From NCBI RefSeq assembly GCF_011058255.1, contig NZ_JAALFH010000067.1, forward strand, positions 493,724 to 557,723: a stretch of 64,000 nt of DNA, in the 5' to 3' direction. This document shows, piece after piece, positions 1 to 7,911 of this stretch (position 1 is its first letter; each line of letters starts with the position of its first letter). The notes beneath the pieces are model-generated. The model was not told the origin of the DNA. It worked only from the letters and a program-made list of their open reading frames with translations, and did no database searches. Source of the stretch: Thioalkalivibrio sp. XN8. Its GTDB lineage: Bacteria > Pseudomonadota > Gammaproteobacteria > Steroidobacterales > XN24. The position numbers were made by a program, and so were the translations under genes.

Positions 1-501
1 GGTATAGGGCTCGTCCAGGACCCAGAGCCTGGCCCCGCTGGCGAGCGCCTTGGCCAGCGACACCCGGCGTTTCTGGCCGGCCGAGAGGCTGCGCGCCGGC
101 ACGTGCCGGCGCTTGGTGAGCCCGACCTTGTCGAGCGCCGCGTGGAGGTCCGCCTTGCTCAGCCAGGCCCGCAGGCCCAGCTGGAAGACCAGGTTCTCCT
201 CGGCGGTCAGGTCGGCCTTCAGGCTCTCCCGGTGGCCGAGGTAGCAGAGGCTGGCGTGAAAATCGGCCCGGTTGCGGGAGATCTTGCGCTCGCGCCAGTA
301 CACGTCGCCCGTCTCGGGCAGCGTCAGTCCGCACAGCACGCGCAACAGGCTGGTCTTGCCGCAGCCATTGGGCCCGACGATGTGGAGCAGCTCGCCGGCG
401 CGCAACTCGAAGGAGACTTTAGTGAACAGGCGCGTCTCGCCCCGCCACAGCTCGAGGTCGCGACCCTCCAGCAATACCGGGCCTGCGGCGGTGGCCGTCA
501 T
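1..501 (-). CDS. ccmA: Cytochrome c biogenesis haem exporter ATPase CcmA (3' end outside window)
   Basis: The first 167 residues of an ABC ATPase are visible; the gene runs off the left edge. Walker A is GPNGCGKT (residues about 44-51), the ABC signature is LSAGQKRR, and Walker B ends in LWVLDEP close to the edge. The early text after Walker A (LLRVLCGLTLPETGDVYW) and the NLVFQ segment are typical of CcmA, which with CcmB powers the haem-handling step of system I cytochrome c maturation at the inner membrane. The H-loop lies outside the window. The ATG at 501 is the first in-frame start and gives the usual short N-terminus. A generic ABC ATPase is the alternative, but the signature region favours CcmA; ccmB immediately beyond the left edge would confirm it. 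Confidence 0.85.
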   Translation of the reverse strand, partial: MTATAAGPVLLEGRDLELWRGETRLFTKVSFELRAGELLHIVGPNGCGKTSLLRVLCGLTLPETGDVYWRERKISRNRADFHASLCYLGHRESLKADLTAEENLVFQLGLRAWLSKADLHAALDKVGLTKRRHVPARSLSAGQKRRVSLAKALASGARLWVLDEPYT

Positions 502-610
502 GGCCGCCCTCTCCCAGCGCCGGCGGGCGCTGCGCTGATCCTGCGTGGCAAGGCACTCCCCTCTGTCTTTTCTCGGCCGCCCGTCCTGCATCGCAGCACC
601 GTTCCGCGCA

Positions 611-640
611 GGCGACCGGCGGGCGCCGCGCAGTATACAC
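611..640. promoter_or_regulatory. Candidate divergent promoter between ccmA and prpE
   Basis: The 216-nt gap between the two divergent starts holds the palindrome GTATAC at 633-638. This reads as a -10-like hexamer on both strands (TATACA rightward, TATACT leftward). No good -35 element is visible in either direction, so this is only a candidate. The rest of the gap shows nothing recognisable apart from the prpE ribosome binding site. Confidence 0.25.
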
Positions 641-717
641 TCCCCGGAAACCGACAAGGCATCAGTGGCGTCCGCAACCAGGCGGCGTCGCTCGGGCCGG
701 CAGCAAGGGGGACGACC

Positions 718-2610
718 ATGGGATATGCGGAGACTTACCGGCGCTCGATCGAATCACCGGAGGATTTCTGGGCCGAAGCGGCCGCGGCCATCGACTGGGA
801 CAGCGCCTGGGAACGCGTGCTGGACGACAGCCAGGCCCCGCTCTACCGCTGGTTTTCCGGGGCCCGGCTCAATACCTGCTACAACGCTCTGGACCGCCAT
901 ATCGAACAGGGCCGCGGCGACCAGCCGGCGCTGATTTACGACAGTCCCGTGACCGCGACCAAGGCCGAGCTCAGCTACAGCGAGCTCCGCGACCGCGTGG
1001 CGCGCCTCGCCGGCGGGCTCAAGGCGCTCGGCGTGGCGCAAGGCGACCGCGTGATCCTGTACATGCCCATGATCCCCGAAGCGGTGATCGGCATGCTGGC
1101 CTGCGCGCGCATCGGCGCGATCCACTCGGTGGTGTTCGGCGGCTTCGCCGCGCGCGAGCTCGCCACCCGCATCGACGACGCCCGGCCCAAGGTCATTCTC
1201 TCCGCCTCCTGCGGCATCGAGGTCAATCGCGTCATTCCTTACAAGCCGCTGCTCGACGAGGCGATTCGCAGCGCGGCCTTCCCGCCGGCCCACTGCGTCA
1301 TCCTCGCGCGGCCCGAGGCGGCATCCGACCTGAAGGACGGGCGGGACCTCGACTGGCTGGAGCTGGAGGCCGAAAGCGAACCGGCGGACTGCGTCCCGGT
1401 CGCCGCGACCGACCCGCTGTACATCCTCTATACCTCCGGCACTACCGGCATGCCCAAGGGCGTGGTGCGCGACCACGGCGGCCACGCCGTCGCGCTGGCG
1501 TGGAGCATGAAGCACGTGTACGGGGTCGAGCCGGGCGAGGTCTTCTGGGCCGCCTCCGACGTCGGCTGGGTGGTCGGGCACAGCTATATCGTTTACGGCC
1601 CGCTGATCCATGGCTGCACCACGGTGCTGTACGAGGGCAAGCCGGTCGGCACGCCGGACGCCGGCGCCTTCTGGCGCGTGATCGCCGAATACGGCGTGAG
1701 CGTGATGTTCACCGCGCCGACGGCTTTCCGCGCCATCAAGCGCGACGACCCGCGCGGCGAGTTCATCGGCCGCTACGACCTGTCGCAGCTCCGCGCCCTG
1801 TTCCTGGCCGGTGAGCGCTGTGATCCCGACACCCTCAACTGGGCCAGCGAGAAGCTGCAGATTCCGGTCATCGACCACTGGTGGCAAACCGAGACCGGCT
1901 GGCCGATCGCGGCGAACTGCCTCGGCATCGAGCAGCTGCCCGTCAAGCCCGGCTCGCCGACGCGGGCCGTGCCCGGCTACGACGTCAGGGTGCTCGCCGA
2001 GGACGGCCAGGAAGTGCCGGACGGCGAGATCGGCAGCATCATGATCCGCCTGCCGCTGCCCCCGGGCACCCTGCCCACGCTGTGGGGCAACGACCAGCGC
2101 TACATCGACGCTTACCTGAGCGCGCAGCCGGGCTGGTACCTCACGGGCGACGCGGGCTATCGCGACGAGGACGGCTACCTGTGGATCATGAGTCGCATCG
2201 ACGACATCATCAACACGGCCGGCCACCGGCTCTCGACCGGCGCCATGGAGGAGGTGCTGGCTTCGCACCAGGACGTCGCCGAGGCGGCCGTGATCGGCGC
2301 CCACGACGACCTGAAGGGCGAATTGCCGGTGGGCCTGGTGGTCCTCAAGTCTGGCGTGGACCGCCCCGAGGACGAGATCAAGGCCGAACTGGTGCAGATG
2401 GTGCGCGACAAGATCGGGCCGGTGGCCGCGTTCAAGAAAGTCGCGATCGTGGACCGGCTGCCGAAGACCCGCTCCGGCAAGGTCCTGCGCGCGACCATGC
2501 GCAAGATCGCCGACGGCAAGGACTACACGGTGCCGGCGACCATCGACGACCCGGTGATCCTGGACGAGGTCACGGACGCCCTGCGCTCGATCGGCTACGG
2601 CAAGGGCTGA
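718..2610 (+). CDS. prpE: Propionyl-CoA synthetase (PrpE-type acyl-CoA synthetase)
   Basis: AMP-forming acyl-CoA ligase of 630 aa, matching the usual 625-635 aa of PrpE. It adenylates a short-chain acid, probably propionate, and transfers it to CoA. Seen: an acetyl-CoA-synthetase-type N-terminus (YRRSIESPEDFW), the adenylate-binding P-loop YTSGTTGMPKG near residues 238-248, the WWQTETGW motif, and the C-terminal PKTRSGK with the catalytic lysine at 588, which is the residue controlled by acetylation in this family. The RDHGGH stretch after the P-loop resembles PrpE more than Acs. The ATG at 718 follows an AAGGGGG ribosome site and fits the family N-terminus; the frame is open far upstream but that part is not coding-like. 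Acetyl-CoA synthetase activity cannot be excluded. No prpBCD genes are in the window. Confidence 0.88.
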   Translation: MGYAETYRRSIESPEDFWAEAAAAIDWDSAWERVLDDSQAPLYRWFSGARLNTCYNALDRHIEQGRGDQPALIYDSPVTATKAELSYSELRDRVARLAGGLKALGVAQGDRVILYMPMIPEAVIGMLACARIGAIHSVVFGGFAARELATRIDDARPKVILSASCGIEVNRVIPYKPLLDEAIRSAAFPPAHCVILARPEAASDLKDGRDLDWLELEAESEPADCVPVAATDPLYILYTSGTTGMPKGVVRDHGGHAVALAWSMKHVYGVEPGEVFWAASDVGWVVGHSYIVYGPLIHGCTTVLYEGKPVGTPDAGAFWRVIAEYGVSVMFTAPTAFRAIKRDDPRGEFIGRYDLSQLRALFLAGERCDPDTLNWASEKLQIPVIDHWWQTETGWPIAANCLGIEQLPVKPGSPTRAVPGYDVRVLAEDGQEVPDGEIGSIMIRLPLPPGTLPTLWGNDQRYIDAYLSAQPGWYLTGDAGYRDEDGYLWIMSRIDDIINTAGHRLSTGAMEEVLASHQDVAEAAVIGAHDDLKGELPVGLVVLKSGVDRPEDEIKAELVQMVRDKIGPVAAFKKVAIVDRLPKTRSGKVLRATMRKIADGKDYTVPATIDDPVILDEVTDALRSIGYGKG

Positions 2611-2617
2611 GCGCCGG

Positions 2618-2648
2618 GGCCGGCGCGGGGCGATGGCCCGCGCCGGCC
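2618..2648. terminator. GC-rich hairpin between convergent prpE and S9 peptidase genes
   Basis: A perfect 12-bp inverted repeat (2618-2629 against 2637-2648, 7-nt loop) fills the 48-nt gap between two convergent genes. Neither strand has a T-tract after it, so it may end transcripts only weakly or protect both mRNA 3' ends. Confidence 0.45.
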
Positions 2649-2658
2649 TCGCAGACAT

Positions 2659-4608
2659 TCATTCCGCGCCCAGCTCGCCCTCGAACAGCCGCTTGAAGAA
2701 CAGCACGGTCGCCGCCTGGAAATAATCCCGGTTCGGCTTCTTGGCGAAGCCGTGACCCTCGTCCATGGCCAGCAGGTACCAGACCGGCACCCCGTTGTCG
2801 CGCACCGCGGCGACGATCTGTTCCGACTCGGTGTACGGCACGCGCGGGTCGTTGTAGCCCTGGGCCACGAACAGCGGCGAGCGGATCTTGTCCGCGTTGT
2901 TGAGCGGGGAAATGCGCTCCATGATGGCGCGCATGCCGGGATCGCGCTCGTCGCCGTACTCGGCGCGCCGCAGATCGCGGCGATACGACTCGGTGTTCTC
3001 GAGAAAGGTGGCGAAGCTGCTGATGCCCACGATGCTCACCCCGCCGAGCAGCCGCTCGTCGAAATTCACCATCGAGGCCAGCACCATGTAGCCGCCGTAG
3101 GAGCCCCCGTAGACGATGACCCGGTCGGCGTCGAGATCGGGCCGCTGTTCGATCCAGTGCAGCAACGCGCCGATATCGAGCACCGAGTTCTCGCGCAGTG
3201 GGCCGTTGTCCAGCTTGAGGTAGGTCTTGCCATAGCCGCTGGAGCCGCGGACGTTCGGCCGGATCACCGCTGCCCCGAGCTCGTTCACCCAGTAGGCGTA
3301 AGTCGAGGAGAAGTTCGGTCGCGACTGGGCCTCGGGCCCGCCGTGAATCTGGATCACCACCGGATGCGGGCCCTCGCCCGGCGGCAGATACAGCCAGGCC
3401 GGTACTTCGAGCCCGTCGAAACTCTCGAAGCTGACCAGCCCCGGCACCGGGAACTCTGACGTATCGAGTCCACCAACCTCGCTCTCGGTCCAGCGCCGCA
3501 GCGTGCGCTCGGCGAGCTGGTAGACGAAGACATCGCTCGGCGACTGGGGGGTGTTCAACGTCATGGCGAGCGCGCTGCCGTCGGGATCGAAGGACAAGCT
3601 GCCGACGATCCCCACCGGGAGGTCGGGCGCCGGCAAGGGGCGATCGTCCTTGACGTCGCGGAGGTGGAGGCGGGACATCCCGCCCTCGTTGGTGGCGAAG
3701 GCCAGGCGCGTGCGGGCGCGGTTCAGCGTGAAGGACGACACGTCCCAGGGAATCTCTGCGGACAGCGGCGTGCTCTTGCCCGACTCGAGGTCGAGATGAT
3801 GGAGCTGCTTGAATTCCGAGCCATGGTCGTGGACGACATAGACCCCGGTGCCTCGCCGGTCGAACGCGGCCCCGCCGAAGCCCACCGGCTCCTCCTGCGG
3901 ATAGACCTGGGTCAGCTCGCCCGACTCCAGCTCCAGCTGGAAGACGCGGCTTTCGGTGATCGAACGGTAGTTGATGACCAGCAGCCGGTCGTCGGTCGGC
4001 GACCAGTCCATCGGCACCCACAAGCCTTCGCCTTCCAGCGCCAGGCGGTGGCCTTCGGGTCCCTGGCGCGGGTCGGCCAGGTAGATGTCGTAGTTGCGCC
4101 CGTCGCGCCGCGTGCTCGCGTAGGCGAAGCGATCGCCGCGATTGGACCAGGCGGGGCCGGTATTGCGCGACTTGCCGTCGGTCAGCAGCGTGCTCTCGCC
4201 GGTGGCGAAATCGAACCAGAAGAGCTGGTAGAACTCGTTGCCGCCGACGTCGCGGCTGTAGACGAAACCGTTGAGTTCCGGGTCGGGCGGCGCCGACGCG
4301 CTGGTGACCGGCTCGGGGAAGAAGGTCAGCTGGTGCCGCGCGCCCATCGGCTGGCTGACGCGATGGATCTGGCTGGTGTCGCCGAAGCGGGTGGAGATCA
4401 GGATGCTCCCGTCGTTCAGCCAGCTGGCGAAACCCGCCGAGCGCGTGTTCTGGTACTGCTCCAGTCGCTCAGTCACTTCGGCCGGAATCTCCGGCATGTT
4501 CTCCAGCACCAGGTTGCCGCGCTCGACCCGCTCCACGGCGCCCGCACTGGAGGCGAGGAGCAGCGACAGCAACAGGAGTGGCAGGACGATCAGCTTGCTT
4601 GGTGTCAC
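2659..4608 (-). CDS. Secreted S9 family (prolyl oligopeptidase-type) serine peptidase
   Basis: 649-aa exported peptidase. Residues about 5-24 are a signal peptide with a leucine-rich core ending near SAGA. The middle (about 40-390) carries WD40/beta-propeller-like repeats (for example SWNDG-, WSNRGDRFAY- and SPTDDRL-type turns). The C-terminal alpha/beta-hydrolase domain has the nucleophile motif GGSYGGY with Ser near 503, Asp near 587 (YNDPRVP) and His near 619 (DEGHGF). This is the S9 arrangement (dipeptidyl/acylaminoacyl peptidase type); the substrate is probably oligopeptides in the periplasm. The start is GTG, supported by a GGGAGG site 6 nt upstream. The start codon lies only 19 nt after the 3' end of tRNA-Leu, so the mRNA may come from a tRNA-containing transcript. 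Confidence 0.88.
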   Translation of the reverse strand: MTPSKLIVLPLLLLSLLLASSAGAVERVERGNLVLENMPEIPAEVTERLEQYQNTRSAGFASWLNDGSILISTRFGDTSQIHRVSQPMGARHQLTFFPEPVTSASAPPDPELNGFVYSRDVGGNEFYQLFWFDFATGESTLLTDGKSRNTGPAWSNRGDRFAYASTRRDGRNYDIYLADPRQGPEGHRLALEGEGLWVPMDWSPTDDRLLVINYRSITESRVFQLELESGELTQVYPQEEPVGFGGAAFDRRGTGVYVVHDHGSEFKQLHHLDLESGKSTPLSAEIPWDVSSFTLNRARTRLAFATNEGGMSRLHLRDVKDDRPLPAPDLPVGIVGSLSFDPDGSALAMTLNTPQSPSDVFVYQLAERTLRRWTESEVGGLDTSEFPVPGLVSFESFDGLEVPAWLYLPPGEGPHPVVIQIHGGPEAQSRPNFSSTYAYWVNELGAAVIRPNVRGSSGYGKTYLKLDNGPLRENSVLDIGALLHWIEQRPDLDADRVIVYGGSYGGYMVLASMVNFDERLLGGVSIVGISSFATFLENTESYRRDLRRAEYGDERDPGMRAIMERISPLNNADKIRSPLFVAQGYNDPRVPYTESEQIVAAVRDNGVPVWYLLAMDEGHGFAKKPNRDYFQAATVLFFKRLFEGELGAE

Positions 4609-4627
4609 GGAATACCTCCCAGCTTGT

Positions 4628-4714
4628 TGGTGCCCGGGGCCGGAGTCGAACCGGCATGGTCTTGCGACCGGGGGATTTTAAGTCCCCTGCGTCTACCAGT
4701 TTCGCCACCCGGGC
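4628..4714 (-). tRNA. tRNA-Leu (anticodon TAA)
   Basis: Complete class II cloverleaf read on the minus strand. It has a 7-bp acceptor GCCCGGG/CCCGGGC, discriminator A and an encoded CCA (4628-4630). The anticodon loop is CTTAAAA, giving TAA. There is a long variable arm (GGTC/GACC) and a TTCGACT T-loop. In E. coli the equivalent leuZ ends the glyW-cysT-leuZ operon behind pgsA. Here it is separated from tRNA-Cys by about 2.3 kb of inserted genes. I see no convincing promoter in the 76 nt upstream, so it may rely on transcription through the upstream TPR gene. Confidence 0.97.
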
Positions 4715-4790
4715 GGCGAAACAGGAAAAGTAACACAGGCCAGTTCGGGTGCAGGCGCGCGGCAGCGCCGGGCACAGCCCCGTGCCTGCC

Positions 4791-6323
4791 TCAGCGCGGC
4801 TCGCCGGCCTGATCCTGCCCCGGCGCCAGCAAGCCGGCCCGCACCAGCCCGATGGTCTGCCGCCTGGCGGTCTCGGGCCATTCCCGGGAGATGGCTGTGA
4901 GGTATTGCCGGAAACCTTCCAGGTCGAACCGGGGGTTTGCGGCCCGGGCCCGGGCGCTGGACTCGGCCGCCGCAGCGGTGTCGCCGAGCGCACCCTGCGC
5001 GTTGGCGAGAGCCACCCAGCCGAGGCAGAAGCCCGGGTGGAACCCCACCGCGGTATGCGCGTGCTCCTGGGCCGGCTCGTACCGGCCTGCTTCCGTATAG
5101 CCCACGGCGAGGAAGTAATGCCAGAACGGCACCGAGGGGTGGTTGGGTGCTTCGTCCAGCAGGCGGTGGAGGATGGCCAGGCCCTCCTCGATCTCCTCCG
5201 GGCTGCCGCCCCAGACCAGGTTGCAGCCCACATAGCCCCAGGCCACCATGTTGAACGGGGCGATCGCCACGACACGGCGCGCGGTGTGCAGCGAGCGCTT
5301 GCGGAAGCCGCAGTTGAGCCACACCAGCGCGGCGTACTCCATCACCGTGGCGTCCCGCGGGGCCAGGCGCAGTGCCGCGTCCACCTCCGCCAGCGCGCGC
5401 CCGTTCTCGCCGAGGGGATCATCGGCGAAGGAATTGACGACCCGCTGGTTCAGCACGAACGCCAGCAGTACGTGCGCCATGGCGTTGTCCGGCTCCAGCT
5501 TCAGCGCCTGCTCCAGCCAGCCGATGGCGTCCGCCGACGCCTCCGCGGTGTAAGAGACGGTCCAGAACGTCAGCGCCTTGTGCGTGAGGCTCCAGGCCGA
5601 CAGCCCCTGGGGCGGCTGCCGGCAAAGGTCTTCCGAGACGATGTTGAGGTACTGGGAGCCGGTCTCCACGGCGATCGCCTCGGCGACCTCCCGCTGCACC
5701 TTGAACAGGTCGTCCAGGTCATGCTCGTAGGAAGCGACCCAGGCTTCCGTCCCCGACTGGGCATCGGTGAGGCGCACGATGATGCGCACCCGGCCAGGGC
5801 TGCGCTGGAACGTGCCCGAGAGGATATAGCGCGCGTTGAGCGCCTTGGCGATGGCCGCGGCGGGCTGCCCCGCCAGCGGCGCCGACTGGGCGAAGGGCAC
5901 GATGCGAAGATCCGGGACGCCGGAGAGCGCTCGCGTAATCTCCGCCGCGAAACCCTGTGCCAGTAGCGCGTCGTCCTCGCCCCGGGACAGGGACTCCAGC
6001 GGCATCACGGCGACGGATGCCTGCGCCGTGTCCGAGACCGGCAAGGGGCTTGCCGGCGCGGCGGGCGCCGCGACGCTGTGCCCGCCGAACGACCGGGGCC
6101 GGGGCGCCAACCACGCCAGCAACCCGGTCAGCACCAGCCCGCCAAAGGCAAGCTGGATATCGGTACCATGCAGCAGGAGCGCACGCTCGGGGTTCGAGAC
6201 CCACTCGACCGTGGCCAGGAGCATCAGGGAAAAGACATAGGCGCCGACTGCGCGGCCCAGTCCCCGGTCACGGGCCTTCTCCGAAGCCTGCGACCACCTC
6301 CCTGCCAGCATTGTCATCGTCAT
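4791..6323 (-). CDS. Membrane protein with TolB/FlgO-like domain and TPR repeats
   Basis: 510 aa from the first ATG. Two membrane spans are visible (about 27-42 and 57-72), then a low-complexity linker rich in Ala and Pro. A TolB-N/FlgO-like domain (about 100-225) opens with SVAVMPLESLS and includes ARYILSGTFQR and RLTDAQSGTEAW. TPR-like helices fill the rest (for example AIGWLEQALKLEPDNAMAHV). The same layout without an enzymatic domain is common in putative signalling proteins of gammaproteobacteria; no specific function is known to me. Three in-frame ATGs (6323, 6317, 6311) compete; ACGGA lies 6 nt before the second, so 6317 may be the true start. It is divergent from the TIR gene, and the two are probably functional partners. 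Its transcript leads into tRNA-Leu. Confidence 0.75.
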   Translation of the reverse strand: MTMTMLAGRWSQASEKARDRGLGRAVGAYVFSLMLLATVEWVSNPERALLLHGTDIQLAFGGLVLTGLLAWLAPRPRSFGGHSVAAPAAPASPLPVSDTAQASVAVMPLESLSRGEDDALLAQGFAAEITRALSGVPDLRIVPFAQSAPLAGQPAAAIAKALNARYILSGTFQRSPGRVRIIVRLTDAQSGTEAWVASYEHDLDDLFKVQREVAEAIAVETGSQYLNIVSEDLCRQPPQGLSAWSLTHKALTFWTVSYTAEASADAIGWLEQALKLEPDNAMAHVLLAFVLNQRVVNSFADDPLGENGRALAEVDAALRLAPRDATVMEYAALVWLNCGFRKRSLHTARRVVAIAPFNMVAWGYVGCNLVWGGSPEEIEEGLAILHRLLDEAPNHPSVPFWHYFLAVGYTEAGRYEPAQEHAHTAVGFHPGFCLGWVALANAQGALGDTAAAAESSARARAANPRFDLEGFRQYLTAISREWPETARRQTIGLVRAGLLAPGQDQAGEPR

Positions 6324-6347
6324 TCCGTTTTCAATACGGCCAAATGC

Positions 6348-6357
6348 ATTCTATGCT
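6348..6357. promoter_or_regulatory. Overlapping divergent -10 elements between the TPR and TIR genes
   Basis: Leftward TAGAAT (6353-6348) and rightward TATGCT (6352-6357) share two bases, so RNA polymerase could occupy only one at a time. A weak rightward -35 (TTTTCA) lies 18 nt upstream, and a leftward TTTGCC at 19 nt. The surrounding 87 nt is less GC-rich than the flanks. Confidence 0.4.
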
Positions 6358-6410
6358 GTGCTTCGAGCCATCGGCAAACGACCGCAGCACGGGGTTTTTC
6401 GGAGACGGAC

Positions 6411-6992
6411 TTGCAGGTAGCGGCGGACCCGGCGGGCGCACGAGCAGGAGCCTACCTGTTCGTGTGTTATGCCCACGACCAGCGGGACCTGGTCGTGCAG
6501 GAAATCGACTGGTTGCGGGAACAGGGCTTCGAAGTCTGGTTCGACGAGGCCATCGATGCGGGCCAGCGCTGGAGCGAGGACCTGGCCCTGGCGATCGAGG
6601 GCTGCGCGGCGATGCTCTTTTTCATGAGCCCCCGCTCCCTGTCCTCACGTTACTGCCTGGACGAAATTCACTTCGCCCTCGAGTGCGACCGGCCGATCGT
6701 TCCGGTGGAAGTCGAGCCGTCCGAGCTCACGCCGGGGCTGCGGCTGAGCCTGGGCGGCACCCACCGCATTTTCATGCACCGCATGGCGGCTGAGGATTTC
6801 CGGTCCAAGCTGGCCAGCGGCCTGCAGCGGGCCCTGGCCGGACTGCCGCCGCCAGCCCGGGGCGCGTCCGCTCCGGCCACGGCCAATGCGCCGCCGCCGG
6901 GCCCGCTGTTCTCCGCGCACTGGCGCCCGGTGGCACTCGGCGTCTTCGCCGCCCTGGTGGCCTTCATCGCCATGATGGCTGCAGGCCGCTAG
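6411..6992 (+). CDS. TIR domain protein with C-terminal membrane anchor
   Basis: 193 aa starting at TTG 6411, chosen because GGAG lies 6 nt upstream and the TIR fold begins just after it; the open frame further upstream only mirrors the opposite gene. The TIR domain (about 14-145) has AYLFVCYAHDQRD as first strand, a WFDEAIDAG BB-loop region and an LFFMSPRSL strand. Glu56 in WSEDL aligns with the catalytic glutamate of NAD-cleaving TIR domains such as SARM1, so NADase activity is possible. After an Ala/Pro-rich linker comes one membrane span (about 170-190), leaving the TIR domain cytoplasmic if the tail crosses outward. The gene ends 8 nt from the 3' end of tRNA-Cys. It probably works with the divergent TolB/TPR membrane protein; a defence or stress-signalling role is inference. 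Confidence 0.75.
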   Translation: MQVAADPAGARAGAYLFVCYAHDQRDLVVQEIDWLREQGFEVWFDEAIDAGQRWSEDLALAIEGCAAMLFFMSPRSLSSRYCLDEIHFALECDRPIVPVEVEPSELTPGLRLSLGGTHRIFMHRMAAEDFRSKLASGLQRALAGLPPPARGASAPATANAPPPGPLFSAHWRPVALGVFAALVAFIAMMAAGR

Positions 6993-7000
6993 GAAAAAGC

Positions 7001-7074
7001 TGGAGGCGCGGACCGGAATCGAACCGGTGTTCACGGCTTTGCAGGCCGCTGCGTAACCACTCCGCCACCGCGCC
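7001..7074 (-). tRNA. tRNA-Cys (anticodon GCA)
   Basis: Complete cloverleaf on the minus strand: acceptor GGCGCGG/CCGCGCC, discriminator T, encoded CCA (7001-7003), anticodon loop CTGCAAA giving GCA, and a GTTCGATTC T-arm. It lies downstream of tRNA-Gly, as cysT does in E. coli. No terminator is visible before the 3' end of the convergent TIR gene, so read-through would be antisense to the TIR mRNA. Confidence 0.97.
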
Positions 7075-7143
7075 ATGGGGTTCCCGCGAGGGGGGGAACC
7101 GGGGTCGAACTCTACCACAGCCGGCGGCCGTGGAGCCCAAAGA

Positions 7144-7169
7144 AAAGCCCGGCGCGGAGGCCGGGCTTT
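7144..7169 (-). terminator. Rho-independent terminator after tRNA-Gly
   Basis: Perfect 10-bp inverted repeat AAAGCCCGGC / GCCGGGCTTT with a 6-nt loop. On the minus strand it is followed by a CTTTTCTTT stretch. It lies between tRNA-Gly and tRNA-Cys, so it should reduce or stop transcription into tRNA-Cys, unless RNA processing or partial read-through supplies that tRNA. Confidence 0.7.
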
Positions 7170-7178
7170 CGGCGTGTC

Positions 7179-7254
<76 letters not shown>

Positions 7255-7266
7255 TGGGGAGGCGCA

Positions 7267-7294
7267 ATTCTAAGCCACGCGGGTGGCCTGTCAA
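7267..7294 (-). promoter_or_regulatory. Strong sigma-70 promoter of the tRNA-Gly transcript
   Basis: On the minus strand a consensus -35 TTGACA (7294-7289) is separated by 16 nt from a near-consensus -10 TAGAAT (7272-7267). The expected start point is near 7260, a few bases before the mature tRNA. A GC-rich discriminator (TGCGCC) follows the -10, as is usual for growth-rate-controlled stable RNA promoters. The spacer holds the dyad GCCACCCGCGTGGC. Confidence 0.8.
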
Positions 7295-7321
7295 GTCTGC
7301 GCGCCCTGCCCTGGCGCGGCC

Positions 7322-7906
7322 TCAATCCTCCCTGAGGTGCGGCCAGGCCGCCACCAGGTACTTCCACATCGACCACAGGGTCAGCACCGCCGCGGCCAGC
7401 AGGAAGCCGTAGCCGACCTGGTACATGGGGATGAACAGCAGCGGGTGCTCCCACAGCATCATGATCAGCGCCGTGATCTGGGCGGTGGTCTTGTACTTGC
7501 CGATCCCGGACACCGCGACGTGGTGGCGCCGGCCCAGCTCGGACATCCACTCGCGCAGCGCCGAGACCGCGATCTCCCGCCCGATGATGATCGCCGCCGG
7601 CAAAGCCACGGCGTAGCCCGGATGCTTCGACACCAGCAGCACGAGCGCCGTCGAGATCATCAGCTTGTCGGCCACCGGGTCGAGGAAGGCGCCGAAGTTC
7701 GACGCCTGGTTGAGCCTGCGGGCGAGGTAGCCGTCCAGCCAGTCGGTGATCCCCGCCAGCGAGAAAATGATGGCCGCGGTCGGTCCCGCCCAGTACGCCG
7801 GGATGAACTCCCAGTAGTGCGGCAGGTAGAAAACCAGCACGATCAGGGGGATCAGGACGATCCGGATCCAGGTCAACAGGTTGGGCAGGTTAAGGCTGGC
7901 TGACAT
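7322..7906 (-). CDS. pgsA: CDP-diacylglycerol--glycerol-3-phosphate 3-phosphatidyltransferase
   Basis: 194-aa inner-membrane enzyme that makes phosphatidylglycerol phosphate from CDP-diacylglycerol and glycerol 3-phosphate, the first committed step to phosphatidylglycerol and cardiolipin. The CDP-alcohol phosphotransferase signature D-G-x2-A-R-x8-G-x3-D-x3-D is present from residue about 57 (WLDGYLARR through GAFLDPVADK). Several hydrophobic segments follow. The N-terminus LNLPNLLTWIRI is typical of PgsA. It begins 5 nt after the uvrC stop, so it is co-transcribed with uvrC, the same order as in E. coli. Confidence 0.95.
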   Translation of the reverse strand: MSASLNLPNLLTWIRIVLIPLIVLVFYLPHYWEFIPAYWAGPTAAIIFSLAGITDWLDGYLARRLNQASNFGAFLDPVADKLMISTALVLLVSKHPGYAVALPAAIIIGREIAVSALREWMSELGRRHHVAVSGIGKYKTTAQITALIMMLWEHPLLFIPMYQVGYGFLLAAAVLTLWSMWKYLVAAWPHLRED

Positions 7907-7911
7907 GGTCC

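Noticed and set aside
103-717. N-terminal extension of prpE
   Set aside because: The open frame upstream of ATG 718 runs antisense to ccmA, has no family similarity, and the ATG has a ribosome site.
754-2658. 634-codon open frame antisense to prpE
   Set aside because: Shadow frame typical of GC-rich coding DNA: full of Arg/Ala/Gly/His, no recognisable domain, and the opposite strand encodes an intact PrpE.
6078-6410. N-terminal extension of the TIR protein
   Set aside because: This part lies antisense to the TPR gene and has no TIR similarity; TTG 6411 has GGAG at the right distance.
4628-7074. Direct-repeat attachment sites flanking the TIR/TPR insertion
   Set aside because: The only shared sequence between the tRNA ends is the conserved T-arm; no att-like repeat or integrase gene is present.
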